Shown piece after piece: positions 50,813 through 60,098 of a stretch of DNA of 64,000 bases. The notes below the pieces were generated by a model. That model did no database searches and was not told the DNA's origin. It saw nothing but the letters and a program-made list of their open reading frames with translations. Each line of letters opens with the position of its first letter. The stretch's first letter is position 1. The position numbers and the translations under genes are program-made. Where the stretch lies: NCBI GenBank assembly GCA_938018005.1, contig CALIJG010000020.1:124001-188000 (forward strand). The letters are read 5' to 3'. Source of the DNA: an uncultured Candidatus Saccharibacteria bacterium (GTDB taxonomy: Bacteria; Patescibacteriota; Saccharimonadia; Saccharimonadales; Saccharimonadaceae).

Positions 50813-51202
50813 CTACTCCGTAGGATGATCCTGCTCGCGCTCGAAGCTACGCTTGAAGCGAGCGAGAAGGCCACGGCGACCAAGGTGTGGTAGCTGGTTT
50901 TGCTTATATTTGCGCAACTGGCCAGCGAGTTTGCGCTCGACAATGTCGGTGGCAGCCAGGACGTTGAGTGTAGAGTCTTTAGCCTTGATGGTTTGGTCTG
51001 GCACAGTAATGACCACCTCTACCTCATATTTATTGCCATGCTCGCCATTGATCTCCTCGATGCGCACCATAGCACTGACGGTCTTGCGAGCGTGGCGCGA
51101 CACCATGCGGTCGAGCGCACCGATCTTCTTGCGGATGTATTTTTTGGTTGGCTCGTCTGGCGAGTATTTGCCAATACCGGTAATGTCGATGTTTGCGATC
51201 AT
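50813..51202 (-). CDS. hpf: Ribosome hibernation promoting factor (HPF/YfiA)
   Basis: The 129-residue protein shows the beta-alpha-beta fold of HPF/RaiA: IDITGIGKYSPDEPTKKYIR, KKIGALDRM, then VRIEEINGEHGNKYEVEVVI and LNVLAATDIVERKLAGQLRK. A short basic tail follows instead of the long-HPF dimer domain. It binds the 30S decoding region and silences ribosomes in stationary phase. Confidence 0.9.
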   Translation of the reverse strand: MIANIDITGIGKYSPDEPTKKYIRKKIGALDRMVSRHARKTVSAMVRIEEINGEHGNKYEVEVVITVPDQTIKAKDSTLNVLAATDIVERKLAGQLRKYKQNQLPHLGRRGLLARFKRSFEREQDHPTE

Positions 51203-51283
51203 GCTGACCCCTTTCGTGTTAGCAACTTGTGCTTATAGTATAGCATGGTTGAGGAGAAAACAGGGGTTGTTATGGGCACATTA

Positions 51284-51472
51284 TCAGCGCAGGTAGAGAC
51301 CTTCGGCTAGCAAGCTTATCCGATAGGCCACCTCTTCTCGTAGCTTTTTAATCTGGTCGAGCAAAGCCTCAGTCTCTTTGCTCTTAGGCGGTGTCTCTGT
51401 GCGGCAGTGCGCTCCTTCGATGAGATTTATGACATCTTTCAACTCTTGCGCATCAGTCTCTGCGCGCTCCAT
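51284..51472 (-). CDS. Small helical ORF, possibly the split C-terminus of the preceding gene
   Basis: From ATG 51472 there are 62 residues, charged and helical (QIKKLREEVAYRISLLAEGL near the end). The same frame is open back to the TAG of the 149-residue gene (51502-51500) with 9 more sense codons, and no good ribosome site precedes the ATG. It may therefore be the severed C-terminal coiled coil of the upstream protein or a read-through extension. Confidence 0.55.
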   Translation of the reverse strand: MERAETDAQELKDVINLIEGAHCRTETPPKSKETEALLDQIKKLREEVAYRISLLAEGLYLR

Positions 51473-51499
51473 GTCTTGCTCACCATCTTCATCTACCGA

Positions 51500-51949
51500 C
51501 TAAAAAAACGTGTACGGCTCACTGTCGAGCTGATCTGACCGATCTGCCTGGCTGCCATGGATACGCTCAATTTGCCACTGACCATCATGACCATCTTTTG
51601 GACGACCAGACTTCGAGCGATACACCACCCAGTCTTTACCATCAGGCGCCATAATAGCGACAGTCGGGCCCCAAACAACTGGTAGACTATAGGGCACAAC
51701 GCCAAATACCGCTATATACTCGCCCTCGGGGCCTGTCAAGAATATCGTACGCTCGGTGGCGTTGGTTTCACCATCTTTGCTGAGCTCTGGGTTGGTTTGG
51801 ATACGACGCTCCTGCAAAGCACTCTGCCTCCACCATGCATACTCGAAGGGTCTTTCTGTTAAGATACGGCTGAGCATTTCTTGCAGCTGGTCTGCCAATT
51901 TTGATGGGTCTTGCCGCTCTCCGTTTGCCGGTGGCTGTTTTTCGTTCAT
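51500..51949 (-). CDS. Unknown 149-residue protein
   Basis: After a polar start, the core (residues about 35-125) has alternating strands: RTIFLTGPEGEYIAVFGVVP, VVWGPTVAIMAPDGKDWVVY. It ends YTFF at a TAG preceded by seven T residues. No signal peptide. The stop separates it in frame from the 62-residue ORF. Function unknown. Confidence 0.65.
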   Translation of the reverse strand: MNEKQPPANGERQDPSKLADQLQEMLSRILTERPFEYAWWRQSALQERRIQTNPELSKDGETNATERTIFLTGPEGEYIAVFGVVPYSLPVVWGPTVAIMAPDGKDWVVYRSKSGRPKDGHDGQWQIERIHGSQADRSDQLDSEPYTFF

Positions 51950-52192
51950 TCTCGCTCCTTTGTTGCAATCTTTTCATCCTATAGTGCAGTATATTGTAGG
52001 TAATGTCAAATGGCTGTGAGCCTAACTCCCACAATTCCGCTCCTCAGCACCAGCCCATTCTCGCGACTTTATTCAGGTAGAGCAGCAGATTGATTACTAT
52101 AATCGACTTCAACTCTAACGCTGGAGGAGACGCGAAAAGAAACAAAGCGCTTTAATCTCGCAAGTTGTCTGCTTCGAACGCCACTGGCTCCC

Positions 52193-53320
52193 CTACTTGC
52201 GGTGCGCCGCACCGATTGCTTCGCTAATGGAGACATAATCGTCTCGGTCGAGCAGCTCTACCAAGCCTTCGTTGATATCGCCTACCACCTGCGGCCCTTC
52301 AAACATCAGTGCCGTCACCAGCGCCACGAGGCTCGCGCCAGCCCGAATCTTCTCATACGCATCCTCCGCCGTAAAGACACCGCCCACACCGATGATAACA
52401 AAGCGGTCACCATACAGCGCATACGTCTTGTGGATAAGCCGCGTGGTAATGGCCTGAGCTGGCCGGCCACTCAGGCTACCGGGGGTGTCGTCGGGCAAAA
52501 CACTTGGGTCAGTGAGCTTGCTGCGGTCTTTGACGAGGTTACCGATCGTCAGGCCTGCCACATTATGCTTATCGATGATGGAGAGGAGCTTGGCAAACTG
52601 CGTCCACGTCTTGTCCGTCGGCATTTTGATAAAGACGGGGCGCGAAAGCTTCAGCTCATCCACCGCAGTGAGAAGTTTCTTGAGGCGAGCGGGCGTGGTG
52701 AAGGGCTCGCCGCCATAAGCATTAGGGCAGGAGATGTTAATCTCGTACAGTGGTGCACAACCAGCTTCTTCAAGCTGGCGAAGGCTGTCGCAGTAGTCGG
52801 CAATCGCTTGCTTGGGGCGGACTTGCTTGGGGCTGTTGGTCTTAGCCACCGATACACTGAGCGGAAAGTCGCGCCAGACCCGTGGTGAGTAGCTGCGGAT
52901 CTGCTCAATCGCCTTGGCGACGCCGCGATTGGCCAACCCAACATTCACGACAATCGACTGCTCGCTGGCCAAGCGACGAAACCACGGCTTGGGATTACCC
53001 TCACAAGGCACGGCTGTTACTGAGCCGCCAATCTCAAAGCCGCAGCCGATTTTCTTCGCCACCGGAGGCAGATCAAAATCTTTATCCAGCCCAGCAGACA
53101 GGCCAATAGGATTAACAAAATTGAGGCCAAGAATAGTCTGCTCGAGGCGAGGGTTCTTGTAGCGCCAGCCACTAAGGAGCTGCTCACCCCGGATGGCATG
53201 CAGTGCCCGTGCCGTCCAGAGCATCGACTGATGCGCTGCATCGGGCTGCCGCCGGAAGAGAAGCGGCTTGGCAACTTTGGCATAACCTTTGCGGCTCATT
53301 TTTCTGATTGTGCGCCCCAT
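52193..53320 (-). CDS. pyrD: Dihydroorotate dehydrogenase, class 2-like with catalytic Cys
   Basis: PyrD oxidises dihydroorotate to orotate in pyrimidine synthesis. The 375-residue protein has a class 2-type N-terminal membrane-contact region (AKPLLFRRQPDAAHQS), the FMN barrel with NPIGLSAGLDKDFDLP, GGSVTAVPCEGNPKPWFRR and VNVGLANRG, and the loop INISCPNAYGG. Class 2 enzymes normally have Ser in this loop (SSPN) and class 1 have Cys (SCPN); here it is Cys. Its ATG directly abuts the serS stop (TAGATG). Confidence 0.92.
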   Translation of the reverse strand: MGRTIRKMSRKGYAKVAKPLLFRRQPDAAHQSMLWTARALHAIRGEQLLSGWRYKNPRLEQTILGLNFVNPIGLSAGLDKDFDLPPVAKKIGCGFEIGGSVTAVPCEGNPKPWFRRLASEQSIVVNVGLANRGVAKAIEQIRSYSPRVWRDFPLSVSVAKTNSPKQVRPKQAIADYCDSLRQLEEAGCAPLYEINISCPNAYGGEPFTTPARLKKLLTAVDELKLSRPVFIKMPTDKTWTQFAKLLSIIDKHNVAGLTIGNLVKDRSKLTDPSVLPDDTPGSLSGRPAQAITTRLIHKTYALYGDRFVIIGVGGVFTAEDAYEKIRAGASLVALVTALMFEGPQVVGDINEGLVELLDRDDYVSISEAIGAAHRK

Positions 53321-54565
53321 CTAGAGTACCTCCCTATTGTTCAGATATGGCTGCAGCACCGTTGGCACGCGGAGCTGGCCATCCGTTGTTTGATAATTCT
53401 CAATAATCGCTACGAGTGCGCGAGCCAAGCTCACTGCAGTACCATTGAGGGTGTGTACCACCTGGAGCGAGCCATCGGCCCGGCGAACGCGGATGCCGAG
53501 GTTGCGTGCCTGGAAGTCGGTGCAGTTACTGCAGCTGGTAAGCTCGCGGTAAGCTCCATCAACGGGCGACCAGTACTCGATGTCATACTTCTTGGCAGCT
53601 GGTGCACCTAAGTCTCCCGCCGCGATATTTACCACGTGGTATGGCACACCCAGGCTTTGCCAAATCTCCTCCTCCAGTGCGAGGATTTTCTCGTGCATCT
53701 GAGCCGACTGCTCGGGCAGGCAGTAGATATACATTTCGAGTTTGTTGAATTGATGCACCCGGAAGAGCCCGCGGCTAAACTTCCCGGCAGCGCCAGCCTC
53801 TTTGCGGTAGCAGGGGCTGTAGCCAGCGTAGAGGAGCGGTAAGTCCTTTTCGCTTAGGATTTCATCGGCATGGAAGCCTGTCAGTGGGGCCTCGGCTGTG
53901 CCAATAAGCATAGTGTCTTCACCTTCAATAAAGTACTCGTTACTCTCCTTATCGCTCTTGGGTGCAAAGCCCGAACCACGCGCCACGCGACCACTCACCA
54001 TGTGTGGCACCGTCATGGGGCGGAAGCCTTTGCTAACAAGGAAGTTAAGGGCATATTGGTAGATGGCATTCTCGAGCAGCATGAGGTCGCCCAGCACATA
54101 GTAAAACTTCGTGCCAGCCACCTTGGCACCGCGCTCGAAGTCGAGCCAGCCCCGGCTCGTAGCGAAGTCGAGGTGATCTTGCGCTGATTCACGCCGCTCA
54201 CCCCACTGCTTCATCTCCACACTGTCTGCCTCGCCGCCCAGTGGGACGTCTGGCAGGGTGATATTTGGCACTGCTTCTAACTGAGCAAAAAAGTTGTTCT
54301 CTACGGTGCGCAGCTCTTCTTCCAGTGTGGCGAGCTCGGCTTTGAGTGCCTTGCCTGTAGCGATGAGCTCTTGGCTTGGCTTGCCACCTTTCATCTGAGC
54401 GGCTGTCTCGTTGCGCGTGGTACGCACAGCATCCACCCGCTGCTGAAGCTCCCGGCGCTGGTCGTCGCATGCGAGAAGCGCTGCGATGGACACCTCATAG
54501 CCCTTATGGCGCGCTGCTGCCTGCACCTCGTCGGCATGCGCGCGAATATAACGAATATCTAACAT
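53321..54565 (-). CDS. serS: Seryl-tRNA synthetase
   Basis: SerS charges tRNA-Ser. The 414-residue class II enzyme has the N-terminal tRNA-binding coiled coil (about 25-110), motif 2 YSPCYRKEAGAAGKFSRGLF and motif 3 LNGTAVSLARALVAIIENYQ. TATAAT (54577-54572) ends 6 nt before the ATG (leaderless). It is followed without a gap by pyrD. Confidence 0.96.
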   Translation of the reverse strand: MLDIRYIRAHADEVQAAARHKGYEVSIAALLACDDQRRELQQRVDAVRTTRNETAAQMKGGKPSQELIATGKALKAELATLEEELRTVENNFFAQLEAVPNITLPDVPLGGEADSVEMKQWGERRESAQDHLDFATSRGWLDFERGAKVAGTKFYYVLGDLMLLENAIYQYALNFLVSKGFRPMTVPHMVSGRVARGSGFAPKSDKESNEYFIEGEDTMLIGTAEAPLTGFHADEILSEKDLPLLYAGYSPCYRKEAGAAGKFSRGLFRVHQFNKLEMYIYCLPEQSAQMHEKILALEEEIWQSLGVPYHVVNIAAGDLGAPAAKKYDIEYWSPVDGAYRELTSCSNCTDFQARNLGIRVRRADGSLQVVHTLNGTAVSLARALVAIIENYQTTDGQLRVPTVLQPYLNNREVL

Positions 54566-54739
54566 AACTATATTATATCAGATACCACGCCAAGCGTAAT
54601 GGCAATTTGTTCGATAAAACTTCCGGGCACGATGGCCACCCAGCCACGGTACTATTGGACAAATAGCACGGCCTGCAGACCCCCATTTTTGCCTCACTTT
54701 TCTACTCTCGAGCACTCCATGAGCTAGGAGAAACTAACA

Positions 54740-54766
54740 CAGAACCAGCCCTAGGAGCTGGTTCTG
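54740..54766 (-). terminator. Terminator after the collagen-like gene
   Basis: CAGAACCAGC/GCTGGTTCTG stem with a 7-nt loop, then TTAGTTTCT on the minus strand. Confidence 0.65.
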
Positions 54767-54792
54767 TAGAGGTTGGTAGTGAGCTACCTAGC

Positions 54793-56346
54793 TTAGTCTG
54801 ATATCTTGACGATGCTGAGGCTTGCATCGGTGATATTCGCGTCTTGGCCAGCCGAGTAGATAACAAGCTTGAGCGGCGTCCCGGCCGTTACTCGCATCAG
54901 GCGAGTGTACGGCATAGTAAAGCGGTAGCCGTGTTGGTTGTGGCTCCACACCCCTTCTGGGGTGTCGCGAGCCGTGTCGTTGACAGCCTGGTATACACCA
55001 CGGGCCGACGATGTGTCGTTCAAGCGAATCCGCGATTGGATCAAGTAGACGCCATCACTTGGTGCGATGTACGATTTGCTCCCGGCATCCCACGACCCGC
55101 CACCGTTGTTTGTCACGACGGTCTTGAGTGGCACTGGCGCAAAGGTATCCTTGGCAATCGTCGCAGCCGTAACGCCGCCATTGCCATTGCCAAGTGTTGC
55201 CGTAAAGATGGTCATCTGGGGGAGGCTTCGCCATTCCATGTCACAGTTTGCTGCCGACTTCTTCGACAATATTTGGCCAACCGTGCCACCCGCCGGTACC
55301 GTGCTACCTGCAAAGGTAAGGCCGAGCTGAGATGTGCCATTGCCCGTGACAGTCATATTTGGTGAGCATGGCTGAGTGCTGTTGGTAACATTAATCGTTG
55401 CGTTGGTGCCATCCTGACCTTTGGGTCCAGTAGCACCTTGCTGCCCCTGGATACCTTGAGCACCTTGTGGACCGGTCTGGCCGGGATCACCCTTCTCACC
55501 CTTGAGGTCGGTGTAGGCAATGAGGTTTTGCCAGGCTGTTTCGCCAGTGTAGCGCCACTGGATGTAGAGCGTGCCCTTCTGGAGCTCGATTGTTCGGCCA
55601 TCGGCACCTGCTGGGCCAGTTTGACCCTGCGGACCTTGTGGGCCGGGCTGGCCTGGTTGGCCTGGTTGCCCTTGCGGCCCAGTGTCTCCTTGGTCACCCT
55701 TTGGGCCGGGTACGCCTTTTTCTCCTTGTGCACCAGGTGTGCCTGGTGCACCCTGCTCGCCTTTGGCACCTGTGTCACCTTTCGGGCCAGCGTCACCCTT
55801 CTCGCCTTTTTCACCATTTTTGCCGTCTTTGCCATCTTTGCCGGGCTCGCCTTTGTCACCTTTTTCGCCCTTGTCGCCCTTGTCGCCCTTGTCGCCCTTA
55901 GCGGCCGATGCACCGTCTTTGCCATTGGCCCCGTTTGCACCGTCCTTACCGTTGGCACCATTCGCGCCGTTTGCGCCATTCTTGCCAGCTGCACCACGAG
56001 CACCATCACGGCCACGTGCACCGTCTGCACCATCGCGGCCATTGGCACCGTCTGCACCTCGTTCGCCACTCGCACCAGCCTCACCGCGCGCACCTTGCTC
56101 GCCTTTTGCCCCACGCAAGTCCTCGACCGAGGCAATATCGTGCCACGCGCCATTCATAAATTGCCACTGAATCTTCCCATCATGCTGGCGCAAGCTCACT
56201 TGGTCTGGCCGCACACCCTTGAAGCCGCTATTGTAGCTGTAGCTCCATGGCCACCACCACCAAAGCAATATAATGATGATTAATAATATCCCAAACAAGA
56301 CAAATACAAGCGAACGACTTGCAAATTTTTTGCGGTGTTCATTCAT
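54793..56346 (-). CDS. Collagen-like type II membrane protein with C1q-like head
   Basis: The 517-residue protein has a short basic cytoplasmic start, one TM helix with a run of Trp (about 13-35), and a globular segment ending WHDIASVEDLRG. A long Gly-X-Y region follows (roughly 79-250, with GDKGDKGDKGEKGDKGEPGK) and is interrupted once at GASAAKG. A second globular insert, WQNLIAYTDLKG, echoes the first; then come another short Gly-X-Y run (about 285-325) and a C-terminal beta domain resembling C1q/phage fibre heads. It probably forms a trimeric surface stalk for host contact. Confidence 0.88.
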   Translation of the reverse strand: MNEHRKKFASRSLVFVLFGILLIIIILLWWWWPWSYSYNSGFKGVRPDQVSLRQHDGKIQWQFMNGAWHDIASVEDLRGAKGEQGARGEAGASGERGADGANGRDGADGARGRDGARGAAGKNGANGANGANGKDGANGANGKDGASAAKGDKGDKGDKGEKGDKGEPGKDGKDGKNGEKGEKGDAGPKGDTGAKGEQGAPGTPGAQGEKGVPGPKGDQGDTGPQGQPGQPGQPGPQGPQGQTGPAGADGRTIELQKGTLYIQWRYTGETAWQNLIAYTDLKGEKGDPGQTGPQGAQGIQGQQGATGPKGQDGTNATINVTNSTQPCSPNMTVTGNGTSQLGLTFAGSTVPAGGTVGQILSKKSAANCDMEWRSLPQMTIFTATLGNGNGGVTAATIAKDTFAPVPLKTVVTNNGGGSWDAGSKSYIAPSDGVYLIQSRIRLNDTSSARGVYQAVNDTARDTPEGVWSHNQHGYRFTMPYTRLMRVTAGTPLKLVIYSAGQDANITDASLSIVKISD

Positions 56347-56507
56347 AGCTATACCCCTATTTATACCCTTTTGTCTGATTATAGCACAAGCATTATAAAA
56401 TTAAAGAGTAATAGCTTCTCGGCCTTCGAGGCTTGACTATTTTGGGTCGCTTCTCTCCCCCTACCTCTGTTAGGTGTACAGTAGTACTCCTCTTGGCCAG
56501 CCAAAAA

Positions 56508-56535
56508 CCCGCTTTGCCTACCACAGCAAAGCGGG
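56508..56535 (-). terminator. Terminator after the MacB-type permease
   Basis: CCCGCTTTGC/GCAAAGCGGG perfect stem followed on the minus strand by TTTTTGG. Confidence 0.8.
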
Positions 56536-56561
56536 CTTGAGACTCTTCGTAGCTATGCAGA

Positions 56562-57917
56562 TTACTCTGTGCGCAGTGCTTCGATTGGGTCGAGCTTGGC
56601 AGCCTTGCGGCTTGGCAGCCAGCCAGCAATGATTGCCACCAGCATCAGGCCAGCCACCACCGCAGCAGCATGCTCTGGTACAAAGACGAGGAGCTTATGA
56701 TCGCCAAAGCCGAGCTTCTCCGAAATCACCGGGTTGAGCGCCACACCAGCACCCCACGCGCCCAGCACGCCCAGCGCACCGCCCAGCAGGCCCACCCAGG
56801 CAGCCTCGTAGCGGAACAAGCGGCCAATATCGCGCCGGCTGGCACCGAGTGCCTTCATCAGGCCAATCTGCTGCGTCCGCTCCAACACCGAGATGTACTG
56901 CGTGTTGACGATGCCAAAAATACTCACTATTAGCGCCAGCGCACCAAAGCCTAGCACAACCCCTTGCAAGATATCGACAAAGCGAAAGAGCGTCTGCTGC
57001 AGATCCTTGGCAGTAGCTGCGGCGTAGCCATCTTTCTCGAGGGACTTCTTGGCAGCCTCGGCATCCTGCTTGGCAACCGCGGTGGCAGACATGTACTTTT
57101 GGTATTGGCTCGTACCCTTGGTGCTGTAGTCACTCAGCTCGCGGGCTACTTTGGCATTAATCCCAATGCCGCGCATTGCTTGGGTTTGGTCGGCCGATTT
57201 GCGCGTCACGGCCGCAATGGTGAAGGTCTTGTGCAGCTCCTTGCCATTAATCAGCTCATTCACCCCAGCCTGCCCCTTCTCAGCAAAGACCTGGCCAAGC
57301 ATCGCTTCGTCGATCTTCTGTGGCATTTGCACCACTGTGACAGTCAGCTGCTTACCCACCATTTGGGCAGGTGATTGCCCGAGCGTCTCGGCATAGCTCT
57401 CAGGGATGACGGCTTCGCCAGCCACGAGCTCAGTACCCTTGCCCAGCTGCTTACCCGCCACGACTTCGGCCGCGAGAGCACCATCAAAGACACTCACATC
57501 ACTGCTGTATTTCTTGTCTTTCTTGGCTGCAAAGCTTACATATTTGGGCTGGAGCTGATAGACTGGCCTCACTTTCTCGAGGTCGGTGCGGGCCGTGAGC
57601 TTATCAATGTCTTTTTGGGTTAAGGCTTTATAATCATTGCCATAGCGGTTGATACTATCAGGATTATACTCACGCAGGTCAGCCTGCTGGCCCGATTGTG
57701 CCCCGATGAGTCGCTTGTCTTTGACGACAAACACCGCCTTGGCATCAATATTACTGCTAATCAGCCGATCAATATACTGGCGTGCACCCTCGCCCGCCAT
57801 CAAGCTCGCCATAATGGCGAAGCCGCCCACCGCGATAGCGATACTGGTAAGCAGGGTACGCATCTTGGCGCGGCGCAGGTTGCGGCCAGCGCGGCGAATG
57901 ATATCAGTCGTCTTCAT
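56562..57917 (-). CDS. MacB/FtsX-type ABC transporter permease
   Basis: The 451-residue protein has TM1 at about 22-42, a ~230-residue extracellular MacB-like domain (Lys/Gln-rich, with FTIAAVTRKSADQTQAM), then three TM helices near 310-335, 365-390 and 415-438. The cytoplasmic motif GLMKALGASRRDIGRLF is typical of the FtsX superfamily. With its ATPase it forms a mechanotransducing exporter, probably for lipoproteins, peptides or surface remodelling. It starts 2 nt after the ATPase stop. Confidence 0.92.
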   Translation of the reverse strand: MKTTDIIRRAGRNLRRAKMRTLLTSIAIAVGGFAIMASLMAGEGARQYIDRLISSNIDAKAVFVVKDKRLIGAQSGQQADLREYNPDSINRYGNDYKALTQKDIDKLTARTDLEKVRPVYQLQPKYVSFAAKKDKKYSSDVSVFDGALAAEVVAGKQLGKGTELVAGEAVIPESYAETLGQSPAQMVGKQLTVTVVQMPQKIDEAMLGQVFAEKGQAGVNELINGKELHKTFTIAAVTRKSADQTQAMRGIGINAKVARELSDYSTKGTSQYQKYMSATAVAKQDAEAAKKSLEKDGYAAATAKDLQQTLFRFVDILQGVVLGFGALALIVSIFGIVNTQYISVLERTQQIGLMKALGASRRDIGRLFRYEAAWVGLLGGALGVLGAWGAGVALNPVISEKLGFGDHKLLVFVPEHAAAVVAGLMLVAIIAGWLPSRKAAKLDPIEALRTE

Positions 57918-57919
57918 GG

Positions 57920-58762
57920 TTAGTCTGCCCTCCTTGGTGTTGGCTTGGTGGTTGTGGATTTAGCTTTTGTGGTGGTGCTCGTGGCTTTTTTCGTTGTTTT
58001 CTTGGGCCGCGAGGCAGGTGCTGTGGCTTTGGCTGGGCGACGAGTTGGCGCCTTTTTAGCCTTGGGAGAAGCTGTCGCCTTATCATCCATAGCGCTGTCG
58101 TGATCAATCACCCCATCTTTGATGCGAATAATATGCTGGCAGCGCTGCGCGAGATCCTCGTCGTGTGTAACGATGATGAGCGTCGCACCATGCTCCTTGG
58201 CGTAACGAAAGAGCAGGTCTTCCACCACTGCAGAAGTTGCTGAGTCGAGATTGCCCGTCGGCTCGTCGGCAAAGAGAATCTGCGGCTCAGCAGCAATTGC
58301 TCGAGCGATCGCTAGGCGCTGCTTTTGCCCACCACTGAGATCCTTGGCTCGCGCTTTGATCTTATCCTCCAGGCCAACTGCCTCGAGCGCCGCCACGATA
58401 CGCCGCCTGCGCTTACTGCGCGGCACACCTGCGGTCTCGAGCGACAGACTCACATTGTCATAGCAACTCTCGCCGCCCTCCACAAAGAAACTCTGGAAAA
58501 TGAAACCCATCGTCCGCGCTCGAAAGCGGTCGGTCGCCTTGGGTTTGAGTCGTAAGATATCCTCACCGTTGATGATCACCTCACCCTGCTGCGGCTTATC
58601 CAGGCCAGAGATGGCATGCATCAGCGTGGACTTGCCCGAGCCCGACTTGCCTAGCACTGCCACGCTCGACCCCTCCTCGATTGCAAGACTTACGTCCTTG
58701 AGGGCGGTGAAGGTGTTTTTCTTCTTGCCGTAGACTTTTGTAATGTTTTTTATTTCGATCAT
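57920..58762 (-). CDS. MacB/LolD-type ABC transporter ATPase with basic tail
   Basis: The 280-residue protein has Walker A GKSGSGKST (about 38-46), Q-loop FIFQSFF, signature LSGGQKQRLAIARA, Walker B ILFADEPTGNLD and switch His in VTHDED. After residue ~215 it carries an unusual Lys/Ala/Pro/Thr-rich, histone H1-like tail of ~60 residues. The start at 58762 has GGAGG 5 nt upstream. It is in an operon with the permease downstream. Confidence 0.92.
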   Translation of the reverse strand: MIEIKNITKVYGKKKNTFTALKDVSLAIEEGSSVAVLGKSGSGKSTLMHAISGLDKPQQGEVIINGEDILRLKPKATDRFRARTMGFIFQSFFVEGGESCYDNVSLSLETAGVPRSKRRRRIVAALEAVGLEDKIKARAKDLSGGQKQRLAIARAIAAEPQILFADEPTGNLDSATSAVVEDLLFRYAKEHGATLIIVTHDEDLAQRCQHIIRIKDGVIDHDSAMDDKATASPKAKKAPTRRPAKATAPASRPKKTTKKATSTTTKAKSTTTKPTPRRAD

Positions 58763-58960
58763 TGCGCCTCCATAAGCTGCTAATGTTAATAGCAATTATA
58801 CCGCAATCACCTAGTGAGAGCAAACTAGGTGGACAACGATCGTGGAGTTTTTTCTCACGCTTCAGAACAAGGCTGGGTCGAGAAATATTCTTGCGCGTGA
58901 ACCGTCACTCCCCACTACTTTATCCAGGTGAGGCAAGTGTGAAAACAAGCTACGGAGAAA

Positions 58961-59794
58961 TTACACTGGTGCCAACGCGCCTACCGCGAGTAGGATGATG
59001 AGCAGCGTGCCAAGCGCCAAGCGATAGCCGACAAACTTATCAAATGAGTTACTCGAGACAAAGCGCAGCAGCCACGAGATTGCCACATATCCCACCACAA
59101 AGGATATGATAATCCCCAGTATCATCTGTGGCCAACCAATCAAGCGGCCAATCTGCTGCGACTGCGTGATGGCTTCCAACCCACCAGCTGCCATCAATGC
59201 CGGAATCCCCAGGAAGAAGCTCATCCGCGTGGCAGTCGTGCGGTCGATATCGCGGAACAACCCCGAAGCAATTGTCGCCCCCGAGCGCGACACCCCCGGG
59301 ATGAGTGACAAGCACTGCATCAGGCCCATTGCCATAGCATCACGCCAGGTGAGGTTGCGCTCATGGCGTGTCTCACGTCCTCGGCGGTCAGCCAAAAACA
59401 GTACAATACTCCAAATCATCAGCCCAGCCGCTACAAACCACAGGCCGCGTAGCACCGTCTCGATCGTATCCTTAAGGAGCAGCCCTACCACTGCAATTGG
59501 CAGCGAGCCAATGATGACATACCACCCCATTCGGTAGTGAAACGTCCGCGCCCGAGGATTCACCACGCCAGCACACCATGCCGAGGCAATGCGCCAAATA
59601 TCCTGCCAGAAATAAACAATCGCCGCAGCAATCGCTCCAATCTGCACCACCGCTGTAAAGGCGACAAGCCCCGGGTCGCTCACCGAGTAGCCCAGCAACT
59701 TCTCTGCCAGCATCAAGTGGCCCGTACTCGAGATGGGCAAAAACTCAGTAATCCCCTCGACAATGCCAAGAATAATAATATGAAGCCAATCCAT
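58961..59794 (-). CDS. uppP: Undecaprenyl-diphosphatase
   Basis: UppP recycles the lipid carrier of cell-wall synthesis by removing one phosphate from undecaprenyl diphosphate. The 277-residue polytopic protein has the N-terminal GIVEGITEFLPISSTGHL (Glu-rich active-site motif, about 9-26) and IPGVSRSGATIASG (about 163-176). AAGGAACGAACATC precedes the ATG. Confidence 0.95.
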   Translation of the reverse strand: MDWLHIIILGIVEGITEFLPISSTGHLMLAEKLLGYSVSDPGLVAFTAVVQIGAIAAAIVYFWQDIWRIASAWCAGVVNPRARTFHYRMGWYVIIGSLPIAVVGLLLKDTIETVLRGLWFVAAGLMIWSIVLFLADRRGRETRHERNLTWRDAMAMGLMQCLSLIPGVSRSGATIASGLFRDIDRTTATRMSFFLGIPALMAAGGLEAITQSQQIGRLIGWPQMILGIIISFVVGYVAISWLLRFVSSNSFDKFVGYRLALGTLLIILLAVGALAPV

Positions 59795-60001
59795 GATGTT
59801 CGTTCCTTATGTCTTGTACCAAGTATACCAAGTTCGCCACAAAGCACCAAGCCGGAAATTGCAGAATGTAGCATCATAGGACTCATTCTCAATCTGATCA
59901 TCGCACCCTTAAGTGCACTCTCGGATTGAAATACATCCGGATTCAGTTTGAGCATGGTTGGTGGGCTATGTTCGTGGCTGATCTATTTTCGTTCTTACAC
60001 T
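59795..60001. other. Intergenic stretch upstream of uppP
   Basis: No convincing gene. A minus-strand frame starting at 59955 runs into uppP in another frame and is not supported. Confidence 0.4.
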
Positions 60002-60045
60002 CAGAAGCGACCACGACGAGAGAATGGCCGCTTCTTTGTTTTTTG
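60002..60045 (+). terminator. Plus-oriented terminator without a visible gene
   Basis: AGAAGCGACC pairs with GGCCGCTTCT (one mismatch), followed on the plus strand by TTTGTTTTTT. No plus-strand gene ends here, so it may end an unseen small RNA or serve the minus-strand gene weakly. Confidence 0.5.
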
Positions 60046-60098
60046 CAGAAGAAAGACTGAACAATAGATGCGCACTGAAGCAAGCAAAGCAGGAGGCT

